Source of the DNA: Alphaproteobacteria bacterium UBA2903
GTDB lineage: Bacteria > Pseudomonadota > Alphaproteobacteria > CAAGCB01 > CAG-977
Direction of reading: 5' to 3'
NCBI GenBank assembly: GCA_002349565.1
Contig: DEDN01000004.1
Coordinates: 1 to 63,168 of the forward strand
DNA: 63,168 nucleotides
Numbering within the stretch: the first letter of the stretch is position 1; each line of letters opens with the position of its first letter. A model generated the notes under the pieces. It ran no database searches, was not told the DNA's origin, and was given only the letters and a program-made list of their open reading frames with translations. Below are positions 32,003-39,440 of the stretch, in pieces. The translations under genes and the position numbers were made by a program.

Positions 32003-32032
32003 GGGCGTCGTTCGCGGCGCCCTCTTTTTTTT
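32003..32032 (+). terminator. Intrinsic terminator with UUCG tetraloop
   Basis: Stem GGGCGTCG/CGGCGCCC closed by TTCG and followed by TCTTTTTTTT. One of the strongest terminators in the window; it ends the toxin-like mRNA. Confidence 0.92.
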
Positions 32033-32066
32033 CGCCCGGAATCCGTGAAACCGAGAACAAAACAAG

Positions 32067-32096
32067 AAAATCCGTCAAATATTGGACGGATTTTTT
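32067..32096. terminator. Second terminator-like hairpin
   Basis: AAAATCCGTC, loop of 8, GACGGATTTT followed by T. The arm TTGACGGATT is repeated once more at 32101-32110. It may back up the upstream terminator or act on transcripts leaving the tRNA on the other strand. Confidence 0.55.
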
Positions 32097-32116
32097 ATGT
32101 TTGACGGATTGAAAAT

Positions 32117-32151
32117 AAAAACGGCGAAAACCCAAGGTTTCCGCCGTTTTT
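32117..32151 (-). terminator. Terminator of tRNA-Val(CAC)
   Basis: Long stem with arms AAAACGGCG and CGCCGTTTT plus pairing AAACC/GGGTTT, loop around CTTG, followed on the minus strand by T-rich sequence. It begins directly after the tRNA 3' end. Confidence 0.85.
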
Positions 32152-32152
32152 A

Positions 32153-32227
32153 TGGTGGGCGCAGCAGGGATCGAACCTGCGACCCCTACCGTGTGAAGGT
32201 AATGCTCTACCGCTGAGCTATGCGCCC
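32153..32227 (-). tRNA. tRNA-Val (anticodon CAC)
   Basis: Complete cloverleaf on the minus strand: acceptor GGGCGCA/TGCGCCC, D arm GCTC/GAGC, anticodon stem TTACC/GGTAG with loop TTCACAC (anticodon CAC, reads GTG), T arm GCAGG/CCTGC with TTCGATC, discriminator A and an encoded CCA. Length 75 nt. A short terminator follows. Confidence 0.97.
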
Positions 32228-32282
32228 AATAGGAGTCGTTTTTTCTTATAGCCTTTTGCCGGCGGTTCGTCAATCGGAATTT

Positions 32283-33029
32283 TCAATCATAAAATCTGGC
32301 GTCTTTGTTGTCTGCTGTTACGGGACGCGAAGACAGCGCATAATCTTCCACCAAAAAATCCATCGGGTTTTTAATGCGTTCATCCCTGTTCGGATACGGG
32401 CGGGCTTCACCGCCGAACCCCGTCGTCATCAAAACGCGAAATCGTTTGACGGTCGGTTCTTCTTTTTCGGGCGTATGCTCGATAACGTCAAATTCAACCA
32501 TCCAAATGCGGGGAAGCTGTTTTTTCACCAATCTGACGTTGACTTCCGCCGTCAATCCTTCCAGCATTCGCGCGTTCCAAACGTCGCGTTCCCCCAGAAA
32601 AGCCGAAAAGACGTGCCTCTCCGACGCCCATCGCAAAAAGCTGTTTTTACCCCAGCGGGCGTTCATTTCGTCGACATCGGGAACAATGGTGTGGCGCATG
32701 GTGACGTACTGTTTGATATACTGTTCCATCAGCAATTCGCTGGGATCGCCCCAAACCATATCCTTTTCAACGGGGTCGAGCCTGTAAAAACGTTTGTTGA
32801 TCGCCAGCAGCCCCGGTTCGGACCGCAATTGCGGGGCAAGCATGTAAATGCCGCATCCCCAGATGACCGCTCCGCACAGCAAACCCGTGGCGACAAAAGC
32901 CATAACGCGCGACGTTTTCAAATAGCGGCGTTCGGGCATGGCGTTGACATGGACGCGTTCGGGGTACGCCCCCAGTTTGTCGTTGGTGCTTTCATCGATT
33001 TTTGAAAACAGGAACTTAAAGATCTTCAT
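32283..33029 (-). CDS. VirB8-like type IV secretion system protein
   Basis: A 248-aa protein with a cytoplasmic N-terminus of ~40 residues, one membrane helix (AFVATGLLCGAVIWGCGIYM) and a periplasmic domain of ~170 residues. The periplasmic part follows the VirB8 pattern: YIKQYVTMRHTIV (family YVxxRExY), a strand-rich middle with VNVRLVKKQLPRIWMVEFDV, and the terminal NPMDFLVEDYALSSRP (family NPxGFxVxxY). VirB8 is the bitopic assembly factor of T4SS core complexes. No other virB genes are near, so it is an orphan in this window. Divergence leaves some doubt; the alternative is an unrelated NTF2-like periplasmic protein. Confidence 0.62.
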   Translation of the reverse strand: MKIFKFLFSKIDESTNDKLGAYPERVHVNAMPERRYLKTSRVMAFVATGLLCGAVIWGCGIYMLAPQLRSEPGLLAINKRFYRLDPVEKDMVWGDPSELLMEQYIKQYVTMRHTIVPDVDEMNARWGKNSFLRWASERHVFSAFLGERDVWNARMLEGLTAEVNVRLVKKQLPRIWMVEFDVIEHTPEKEEPTVKRFRVLMTTGFGGEARPYPNRDERIKNPMDFLVEDYALSSRPVTADNKDARFYD

Positions 33030-33123
33030 GCAGCTTCTCCGTCAGGCAGGATATCCGATTTTATTTTAAAAGGCAGTTAATTTTTTAGTTTATTTTTAAC
33101 GCATAATATTTTAAAACAACGAT

Positions 33124-33597
33124 ATGCCAAAGATTCAGTATATAAAATCGCACTTGGTGCAGCTGCTTTCCATCCTGACGGTCGGTTTTCCGTTCGTCGG
33201 GTACAAGATTTTAATCGGACTGCTGATTCGCAATCTGTACGAAGGTCCGTTCGCCATCGCCGCATCCCTGCTGTTTATTCTGTGGGGATTGATTGATTTG
33301 GTTTTGAACGCGATTTGCCTGCACGCAATCACTTGCCGCGGCAACACACATTACCCGTCCTGTCTGCTGGCGCTGATTTTCCGCAAATGCAAACGTTTGG
33401 GATACTGGGAGGATTTGGGCGAAGCTCTGGACGTTATGCTGTCGTTCGTGCTGGTTGCCTACTACGTCGGCGGGGCGATGTACGGCTATCTGGACGGTCC
33501 GCAGGTCAAGGTCTGGAACATTTGCACGGTTTTCAATGTGCTGGGCGCGGGCATTGCGCGCATCGGGTCGTCGTTTACAAATAACCGCAATCCTTGA
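33124..33597 (+). CDS. Conserved membrane protein of unknown function
   Basis: A 157-aa integral membrane protein with about four hydrophobic segments (LLSILTVGFPFVGYKILIGLLI; IAASLLFILWGLIDLVLNAICL; DVMLSFVLVAYYVGGAMYG; VFNVLGAGIARIG). The phrase WEDLGEALDVMLSFVLVAY between the second and third segments is striking and looks conserved. I do not know its family function. It is monocistronic, divergent from the VirB8-like gene, and its last 23 bases overlap the end of radC on the other strand. Confidence 0.7.
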   Translation: MPKIQYIKSHLVQLLSILTVGFPFVGYKILIGLLIRNLYEGPFAIAASLLFILWGLIDLVLNAICLHAITCRGNTHYPSCLLALIFRKCKRLGYWEDLGEALDVMLSFVLVAYYVGGAMYGYLDGPQVKVWNICTVFNVLGAGIARIGSSFTNNRNP

Positions 33598-34279
33598 AAG
33601 ACATAAATCCCGTTTTCGATACAATCAAATGATCGACAAGCGTGATATTCAGCGGTTTCAGCGCATCGCGCAAAGTCTGCGTCATCGTTATGTCCGCTTT
33701 TGACGGACGCAAATCGCCTGCGGGGTGGTTGTGAACGACGATGATCGACAACGCCCCCAATTCCATGGAGCGGCGGGCGACTTCGCGGGGATAAACGACA
33801 GTCTGATTGATCGTTCCCGTTTGCATGATTTCGTCTTTGATCAAGCGGGATTGAGAATCCAGAAACAGAATGCGCAGTGCTTCAATCTTCTTTTGCCCCA
33901 TTGAGGCGCGGCAGTACGCTATCAAAGCATTCCAGCTGTTGATGACGGGAGTGTCTACGATTTGATTTTTCAGCATGCGAATCGACGCTTCGCGCACAAG
34001 GGCGAATAAAGCGACCGTGGAATCCTTGATGCCGCCGATGCGGGTCAATTCTTCGGGTTTGGCGTTCAAAGCGGCGGACAGACTGCCGAACGTCTGCAAA
34101 ATTTCTTTTGCCAGCGGTTTGACGTCGCGTCTGGGAATCGCCGCCATTAAAATCGCTTCAAGCAGTTCGTAGTCTTGCAAAGTTTCCGCGCCGAACTGCA
34201 GAATCTTTTGACGCAAACGCTCCCGATGCCCCAAATAGTGGGCTTCGGGAGCGGCATCGTTTGTCGGCAAATCAGCCAT
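33575..34279 (-). CDS. radC: RadC family protein (MPN/JAMM domain)
   Basis: Predicted DNA-repair-associated or metal-dependent protein of uncertain role; the original RadC repair function was withdrawn for E. coli. The 234-aa chain has an N-terminal helix-hairpin-helix part (LQDYELLEAILMAAIPRRDVKPLAKEIL) and a C-terminal JAMM metalloprotease-like motif IIVVHNHPAGDLRPSKAD (H-x-H ... S-x-x-D). The start at 34279 overlaps the map stop codon by eight bases; an upstream in-frame start deeper in map is less likely. Last gene of sfsA-map-radC. Confidence 0.93.
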   Translation of the reverse strand: MADLPTNDAAPEAHYLGHRERLRQKILQFGAETLQDYELLEAILMAAIPRRDVKPLAKEILQTFGSLSAALNAKPEELTRIGGIKDSTVALFALVREASIRMLKNQIVDTPVINSWNALIAYCRASMGQKKIEALRILFLDSQSRLIKDEIMQTGTINQTVVYPREVARRSMELGALSIIVVHNHPAGDLRPSKADITMTQTLRDALKPLNITLVDHLIVSKTGFMSFKDCGYL

Positions 34280-35075
34280 TCGCGGACTCGATTTTATAAG
34301 GCGGACGGTCAAGTTTGGCGGGCGAGTAAGTGAAAATTTCGTATCCGTCTTTGGTTACCGCCAAAGAATGTTCGAACTGCGCGGACAGCGACATGTCGCG
34401 CGTGACCGTCGTCCAGCCGTCGGACAAGATTTTCAAATCGTCGCCGCCCAGATTGACCATCGGTTCGATGGTGAAAAACATGCCTTCTTTCAGCACCAAT
34501 CCTTCGTGCGGGCGACCGTAGTTCAAAACGTTCGGTTCGGTGTGAAACACGCGTCCCAGTCCGTGACCGCAGAAATCCTTGACGACGGAACAGCGGTTCT
34601 TTTCCGCATACGCCTGCATCGCATGCCCGACGTCGCCCAAAGTCGCGCCGGGGCGGACCTGTTCGATTCCGCGCCACATCGTTTCGAACGTGATGTCGAT
34701 CAGACGTTTGGCTTTGACGGGGATTTTGCCGACCGTGTACATGCGGCTGGTGTCGCCGTACCACCCGTCCAAAATGACGGTGACATCAATGTTCAAAATA
34801 TCGCCGTTGACCAGCTTTCTGTCCCCGGGAATGCCGTGGCAAATGACGTGATTCAAGGAAATGCAGACGGATTTCGGATAACCGCGGTAGCCCAGGCACG
34901 CGGACACGCCGCCGTGGGCGTTGATAAAGTCGTCGCACAGCTTGTCCAGTTCGCCCGTTGTGATGCCCGCCTGCACATACGGGGCGATCATGTCCAGCGT
35001 TTCGGCGGCAAGCCTGCCTGCGCGGCGCATGCCTTCGTAATCCGCGGGACCGTGAATGATGATTTCTTTTGCCAT
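34272..35075 (-). CDS. map: Methionine aminopeptidase type I
   Basis: Removes the N-terminal Met of nascent proteins. The 267-aa type Ia enzyme has all five metal ligands: the two Asp in NIDVTVILDGWYGDTSRMY, His in CGHGLGRVFH, Glu in TIEPM, and Glu in AQFEHSLAV. KSVCISLNHVICHGIPG provides the substrate-contacting His. Operon sfsA-map-radC, an order common in Alphaproteobacteria. Confidence 0.97.
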   Translation of the reverse strand: MAKEIIIHGPADYEGMRRAGRLAAETLDMIAPYVQAGITTGELDKLCDDFINAHGGVSACLGYRGYPKSVCISLNHVICHGIPGDRKLVNGDILNIDVTVILDGWYGDTSRMYTVGKIPVKAKRLIDITFETMWRGIEQVRPGATLGDVGHAMQAYAEKNRCSVVKDFCGHGLGRVFHTEPNVLNYGRPHEGLVLKEGMFFTIEPMVNLGGDDLKILSDGWTTVTRDMSLSAQFEHSLAVTKDGYEIFTYSPAKLDRPPYKIESANG

Positions 35076-35089
35076 GATGGTTCACACTT

Positions 35090-35785
35090 TCAAAAACTAA
35101 ACGGCAGTCGCGCCGATATCCAAATTCCATGCACGGATACAGTACAGCCGCAGCAGATAATTTCCAAGCCTTTATCGCATAAATTTTTCAAAGCGGCGAT
35201 ATAATCCCCGTCCGCCATCCAGTCGGCTTTGACGCCCAAGCAGTCGATTCTTTGCGCTATCAGCAGCAAAACGGCGCGTCCGCCCTGATTCAAAACGGCT
35301 TCCAGTCCGTTCAAAACGTGGCGGCTGGCGGTGTACACGGCGTCTGGATACATCAGATCGACGCCTTTTTTGGCATATACGGGGGCAATGGCGGCAAAGC
35401 ATTCGGGATAACGCGCGTCGGCGGGCAGCATCATCAGATCCAGAGCCACTTCGTCAGGGGCGGGGGATATGCTGCGGTATCCCGACAATTCGTACAGCGT
35501 GCCGCCGTTGATCGCTTCCAGCACCAGAGCCGTTTGAATGTCCAGATCGACACCGACCAGCGCGCCGCCCGATTGCGCCAGTTCCCAGCGAAAGCCCAGC
35601 TTTTTGTCGCGCGCGCCGTCGAACGCCAGCCAAATTTCGGTTTGCGGGGCGGACAGCCCTTTCAGCCGCGTGTCGTTCGGACAATACGCTGTGACAATCC
35701 GTCCGCTTTCCAAGCATGCGTCAATCAAAACGCCTGCGGTTCTTTCTATCAGCGAAGCTCTGTACAAGGGCGGCGAGAAGTTCAT
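35090..35785 (-). CDS. sfsA: SfsA family protein (divergent)
   Basis: SfsA proteins have a PD-(D/E)XK-like nuclease fold and an OB fold that binds DNA; the name comes from sugar-fermentation stimulation in E. coli. The 231-aa chain shows the family framework (LIERTAGVLIDACLESGRIVTAYCPND, then VYAKKGVDLMYPDAVYTASRHV, LLIAQRIDCLG and CGCTVS). Differences from the consensus are notable: the CPNTGxM loop reads CPNDTRL and the FPDAVTxRG region reads YPDAVYTAS. The fold assignment is good; activity is uncertain. First gene before map. Confidence 0.82.
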   Translation of the reverse strand: MNFSPPLYRASLIERTAGVLIDACLESGRIVTAYCPNDTRLKGLSAPQTEIWLAFDGARDKKLGFRWELAQSGGALVGVDLDIQTALVLEAINGGTLYELSGYRSISPAPDEVALDLMMLPADARYPECFAAIAPVYAKKGVDLMYPDAVYTASRHVLNGLEAVLNQGGRAVLLLIAQRIDCLGVKADWMADGDYIAALKNLCDKGLEIICCGCTVSVHGIWISARLPFSF

Positions 35786-35875
35786 TTTTCCGACTAACCT
35801 TTTTTAACGCGTTTTCTTTTTGCCGAAAACGTGATATCCTAGACTAGTTTAAAAGAACCCGTGTCAAAGGTCAAA

Positions 35876-36601
35876 ATGATTAAGAAATTTGTTTTTGCCG
35901 TTTTGTGTTTTTTGCCGTCCTTTTCCGTTTGCGCACAGTCGCCGGACGATCCGCTGCCCGAATCTTCGATTAAAATCAACTTGCCCCATTCAAACAGAAC
36001 CAAAGACAATCTGGCGGATTCTCTGCTGGATTATTTGCTGACGAAAGGGTTTGCAAGCGTTGAAAATGCCAAGATCGGCTATTCTTTTTTCGAATTGCAG
36101 ACGGGCGGACTGCTGTATTTCAAAGATTTTTCCATTCAGCTGACGAAAAGCGGCGTCGAAGGCGGACTGGTGTTCAAATCAATGACTATCAGCGTTAAGG
36201 AGCTGCTGCGCTTTTTTTCGACAAAAACGGTTACATTCGGCAAAGTGGACATTCAAGGGGCAACCGCCGACATTGCCGTCGGCAAACAAAAAAAACGGTT
36301 TTTGTTCACAGCCGACGAAATTCATATGACGGACACGGACTTGCTGCAGATCGGCGACAACGACGGCACGCCGGAGCTGCAAACCGTGTTTTCGGTCGCC
36401 GCGGTCGATGTTTCGAACGCGTGGTACGCCAATCCCGACAAATGTTTCGGCGCGCGGTCCGTTCAGCTGAAAAATATGGAGATTCACAACGGACCGTCGG
36501 CGGGGATCACTTTCCGCTCCGCCGTCGCCGATTCGCAAACGTTTGCAAACTTCGGCGAAATGGGGCGCGTGACCGAAAAGGCTTGCGGAAAACGCCGTTA
36601 A
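35876..36601 (+). CDS. Predicted periplasmic protein of unknown function
   Basis: A 241-aa protein with a clear signal peptide (FVFAVLCFLPSFSVCA, cleavage before QSPDD; no lipobox). The mature part is rich in beta strands (YFKDFSIQLTK, VTFGKVDIQGATADIAVG, FLFTADEIHMTD) with an internal repeat feel, which recalls AsmA- or LptC-like strand-rich periplasmic domains, but no family signature is certain. The ATG at 35876 has AAAGG six bases upstream; the GTG start at 35861 would overlap it. It precedes the epimerase gene by 40 bases on the same strand. Confidence 0.65.
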   Translation: MIKKFVFAVLCFLPSFSVCAQSPDDPLPESSIKINLPHSNRTKDNLADSLLDYLLTKGFASVENAKIGYSFFELQTGGLLYFKDFSIQLTKSGVEGGLVFKSMTISVKELLRFFSTKTVTFGKVDIQGATADIAVGKQKKRFLFTADEIHMTDTDLLQIGDNDGTPELQTVFSVAAVDVSNAWYANPDKCFGARSVQLKNMEIHNGPSAGITFRSAVADSQTFANFGEMGRVTEKACGKRR

Positions 36602-36641
36602 AGGCTAATAAGGAATCAAATTCCAAAAAGTTGAGGATGAA

Positions 36642-37550
36642 ATGGATAACAACAATCAGATTTCTTTGACTTCCGGTGCGTTTTGCGCCCTTGTTTCCCC
36701 GTCGACGGGCGGGGCTTTGACGGCGTGGCGGTTTGTCAAGCCCGACGGCGAAGCGGTCGATTTGATGCGTCCCGCGCTGCCCGAAGCCATTGAGGAACAT
36801 GCCGCCGACAAAACCGCGATGTTTCCGCTGGTGCCGTATTCCAATCGTATTCGCGGCGGGTATTTCATTTATTGGGGCATTCGGCGCACCGTTCCCAAAA
36901 ATCATCCCGTCGTCCCCGATCCTTTGCACGGCGAAGGCTGGCAAACGGCGTGGGAAATCGTCGAAACGACGGAAAATTCAGCAACGCTTGCTTTCGATCA
37001 CAACGGCAAAAGCGGTTTTCCGTTTGCTTATCATGCCGAGGAAACGTTCAAACTGGACGGCAATCAACTGATTGTTACATTGAAACTGACGAACAAAGGC
37101 GGTATTCCGATGCCGTGCGGGCTGGGCGTTCATCCGTTTTTCCCGAAAGACGACGATACGGTCGTGCGGTTCAAAAACAAAACGGTGTGGGCGCACGAAG
37201 CCGCTCCTCCGCGGGAAAAGCCGATTAAGGTTCCGCCCGAATGGCAGTTTGAAAAAGGATTGAAAATTTCCGATTTGGAACTGGACACCTGTTTCGGCGG
37301 CTTTGACGGCAAAGCGGAAATCGTTTGGGAATCGCGCAAGCGCAAAATCGACATTACGGCGTACAGCGATTTCGGACATGTCGTCGTTTGGTCGCCCGCG
37401 GGCGAAGACTTTTTCTGCGTCGAACCCGTGACCAACGCGAACGATGCGTTCAATCTGGCGTCGCGCGGTGTGGCGGGAACGGGCATCAAAACGCTTGCCC
37501 CGTCGGAAAGCCTGCGTGAAACCATTACTTTTGCGGTAACGGAACTTTAA
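36642..37550 (+). CDS. Aldose 1-epimerase family protein
   Basis: GalM-like mutarotase that interconverts alpha and beta anomers of hexoses or sugar phosphates. The 302-aa chain has PLVPYSNRIRGGYFIYWG (substrate Arg), DPLHGEGW with the first catalytic His, CGLGVHPFFPK with the second, a beta-sandwich pattern, and VWSPAGEDFFCVEPVTNANDAF with the catalytic Glu. Length and motifs fit a complete enzyme; exact substrate unknown. It sits 13 bases before pyk and probably shares its transcript, which ties it to carbohydrate catabolism. Confidence 0.88.
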   Translation: MDNNNQISLTSGAFCALVSPSTGGALTAWRFVKPDGEAVDLMRPALPEAIEEHAADKTAMFPLVPYSNRIRGGYFIYWGIRRTVPKNHPVVPDPLHGEGWQTAWEIVETTENSATLAFDHNGKSGFPFAYHAEETFKLDGNQLIVTLKLTNKGGIPMPCGLGVHPFFPKDDDTVVRFKNKTVWAHEAAPPREKPIKVPPEWQFEKGLKISDLELDTCFGGFDGKAEIVWESRKRKIDITAYSDFGHVVVWSPAGEDFFCVEPVTNANDAFNLASRGVAGTGIKTLAPSESLRETITFAVTEL

Positions 37551-37563
37551 GGAGATTTGACAG

Positions 37564-38985
37564 ATGAAGCAGAGACATTTTACGAAAATCGTTTCCACGC
37601 TGGGACCCGCGTCAAGCGCGCCCGAAACCATCAAAGCTTTGGCGGAAGCGGGCGTCAACGTTTTCCGTTTGAATTTTTCGCACGGTTCGCACGACGCGCA
37701 CCGCAAAAACGTCGCTTCCATCCGTCAAGCCGAAAAGGAAATCGGGCGTCCTTTGGCGATTTTGTGCGATATGCAGGGTCCCAAGTTGCGCATCGGCACA
37801 TTCAAGGACGACAAGCATATCGAACTGCACGCGGGTGACAAGTTCCGTCTGGACATGTCCCCCGAAGCGGGCGATGAAACGCGCGTTTGTCTGCCGCATC
37901 CCGAAATCTTCAAAGCCATGGAAAAAGGCATGGATTTGCTGCTGAACGACGGTCTGGTTCGGCTGCGCATTACGGATTTCGGCGCGGACTACGCGGATAC
38001 GGTAACGGTTACGGGCGGCATGCTGTCCAACAAAAAAGGCGTCAATGTTCCGGGCGTTCCTTTGCCGATTGACGCTTTGACCGAAAAGGACAAAAACGAC
38101 TTGCAAGCCGCTTTGGACATGGGCGCGGATTATATCGGTCTGTCGTTCGTTCAGCGTCCCGAGGACGTTTTGCTGGCGCGTTCGCTGATTAAAGACCGCG
38201 CATGGATTGTGTCCAAAATCGAAAAGCCCGCGGCGTTGGAACACTTGGACGAAATCATCCGCCTGTCGGACGGAATTATGGTGGCGCGCGGCGATTTGGG
38301 CGTCGAGCTGCCCTCCGAACAGGTTCCCGTTTTCCAAAAGAAGATTGTGCGCGCCTGCCGCAAAGCGAACAAGCCCGTGATTGTCGCCACTCAAATGCTG
38401 GAATCCATGGTGGTCAATCCGACTCCGACCCGCGCGGAAGCGTCGGACGTCGCAACGGCGGTGTTCGATACGGCGGACGCGGTGATGCTGTCGGCGGAAA
38501 CGGCGGCGGGGGCGTATCCCGTCGAAGCGGTGACGCTGATGAACAAAATCATTATGGCGGCGCAGGAAAGCGACGCTTACCGCACGTCTTTGAAAGCCGC
38601 GCGTCTGCCTGCGGAACAAACGCCCGAAAACGCGATTACGTCGTCGGCGTGGGTGATGTCGGAAACTTTGCCCGACGCCAAAGCGATTGTGTCCTACACG
38701 GTCAGCGGCGCGACGGCGGGGCGCGTGTCGCGCGAACGTCCGTACATGCCGATTTTGTGCATGACCAAATCCATGGAAGTCGCCCGCCGCATGATGCTGT
38801 TTTGGGGCGTTGAAAGCGTGGTTTGTTCGGCGAAAGACACGCTGAACGAAGTCAGCGCGCAGGCGGTTGATTATTGCCGCAGTCTGTATGACGCCGAAGC
38901 GGGGGACAAAATCATTTTGACAGCGGGACTGCCGTTCAACGAACGGGGCAACACGAACCTGCTGCACGTTATTACGGTCAAATAA
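37564..38985 (+). CDS. pyk: Pyruvate kinase
   Basis: Final step of glycolysis: transfers phosphate from PEP to ADP. The 473-aa chain is complete: TKIVSTLGPASSAPE start, NFSHGSH, CDMQGPKLRIG, the B domain, the signature IVSKIEKPAALEHLDEII with the catalytic Lys, MVARGDLGVELP, TQMLESMVVNPTPTRAEASDVATAVFD split over residues ~276-302, and the C-terminal domain with VVCSAKDT. A terminator lies 17 bases after the stop. Confidence 0.97.
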   Translation: MKQRHFTKIVSTLGPASSAPETIKALAEAGVNVFRLNFSHGSHDAHRKNVASIRQAEKEIGRPLAILCDMQGPKLRIGTFKDDKHIELHAGDKFRLDMSPEAGDETRVCLPHPEIFKAMEKGMDLLLNDGLVRLRITDFGADYADTVTVTGGMLSNKKGVNVPGVPLPIDALTEKDKNDLQAALDMGADYIGLSFVQRPEDVLLARSLIKDRAWIVSKIEKPAALEHLDEIIRLSDGIMVARGDLGVELPSEQVPVFQKKIVRACRKANKPVIVATQMLESMVVNPTPTRAEASDVATAVFDTADAVMLSAETAAGAYPVEAVTLMNKIIMAAQESDAYRTSLKAARLPAEQTPENAITSSAWVMSETLPDAKAIVSYTVSGATAGRVSRERPYMPILCMTKSMEVARRMMLFWGVESVVCSAKDTLNEVSAQAVDYCRSLYDAEAGDKIILTAGLPFNERGNTNLLHVITVK

Positions 38986-39002
38986 AAAAAACAAACTCCA
39001 TG

Positions 39003-39029
39003 AAAGCCCGCCTGTTCGGCGGGCTTTTT
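39003..39029 (+). terminator. Terminator after pyk
   Basis: AAAGCCCGCC, loop TGTTC region, GGCGGGCTTTTT. Strong GC stem with T run. Confidence 0.92.
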
Positions 39030-39118
39030 GCAAACCATGCGCGGGTAGGGTATTTTTTTCCTTGCCTGCGCGGGCGGACGGATTTAAACTGAAAAAAATC
39101 GCAAAAAAGGAGGATTTT

Positions 39119-39403
39119 ATGGCTGTCAAAAAAAATGTTTCCGCAGGACGGGATGAGATTGTCCGCTTGAACCGCATTGCGGGACAGTTGGAAGGCATCC
39201 GTGCCATGATTGACGATCAGCGCGATATTCCCGATATTTTGACCCAGCTGCGCGCCGTTCGCGCCGCCGTCAAAGGGATGGAAATCAATTTGCTGACGAA
39301 ACTGCTGCATTCGTATGCGGAAAAAGCTTTCACCGGCAAAGCCGAACGAAACGAAAAAATAGACGAGTTGATTGTTTTGCTTCGCCGCTACGGTGAAAAT
39401 TAA
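39119..39403 (+). CDS. CsoR/RcnR-family protein lacking the metal-ligand cysteines
   Basis: A 94-aa all-helical protein with the fold signature of the CsoR/RcnR/FrmR repressors: RLNRIAGQLEGIRAMIDDQRDIPDILTQLRAVRAAV. In characterised members a Cys stands where IP of RDIPDIL is found, and a second His/Cys pair lies in helix 2; here only His64 remains (KLLHSYAEKAF) and the protein has no Cys at all. It therefore should not sense Cu(I) or formaldehyde in the classical way. AAGGAGG lies five bases before this ATG. It stands alone between two terminators, so no target gene is suggested by context. Confidence 0.8.
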   Translation: MAVKKNVSAGRDEIVRLNRIAGQLEGIRAMIDDQRDIPDILTQLRAVRAAVKGMEINLLTKLLHSYAEKAFTGKAERNEKIDELIVLLRRYGEN

Positions 39404-39438
39404 AAAAAACGCAAGCTTTTAAAGCTTGCGTTTTTTTT
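39402..39438. terminator. Bidirectional terminator
   Basis: AAAAAAACGCAAGCTTT-T-AAAGCTTGCGTTTTTTT is an almost perfect palindrome with A and T runs on both sides, placed between the convergent CsoR-like and RNase J-like genes and serving both. Confidence 0.93.
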
Positions 39439-39440
39439 GT

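Larger units (their letters stand above)
31642..32152. other. 511-bp gap between motB and tRNA-Val
   Basis: The gap is filled by the toxin-antitoxin-like locus (31738-32032), a further hairpin (32067-32096) and the tRNA terminator. The first ~95 bases after motB (31642-31737) show nothing recognisable. Confidence 0.6.

Noticed and set aside
32153..32227. Integrated element at tRNA-Val(CAC)
   Set aside because: No integrase, no repeat of the tRNA 3' end and no transposase was found nearby; kept only as a remark with the VirB8 finding.
36642..37550. Naming the epimerase galM
   Set aside because: Only the general mutarotase motifs are clear; substrate specificity for galactose cannot be read.
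37612..39207. 531-codon open frame antisense to pyk
   Set aside because: Shadow of pyruvate kinase; runs through the pyk terminator and lacks any family motif.
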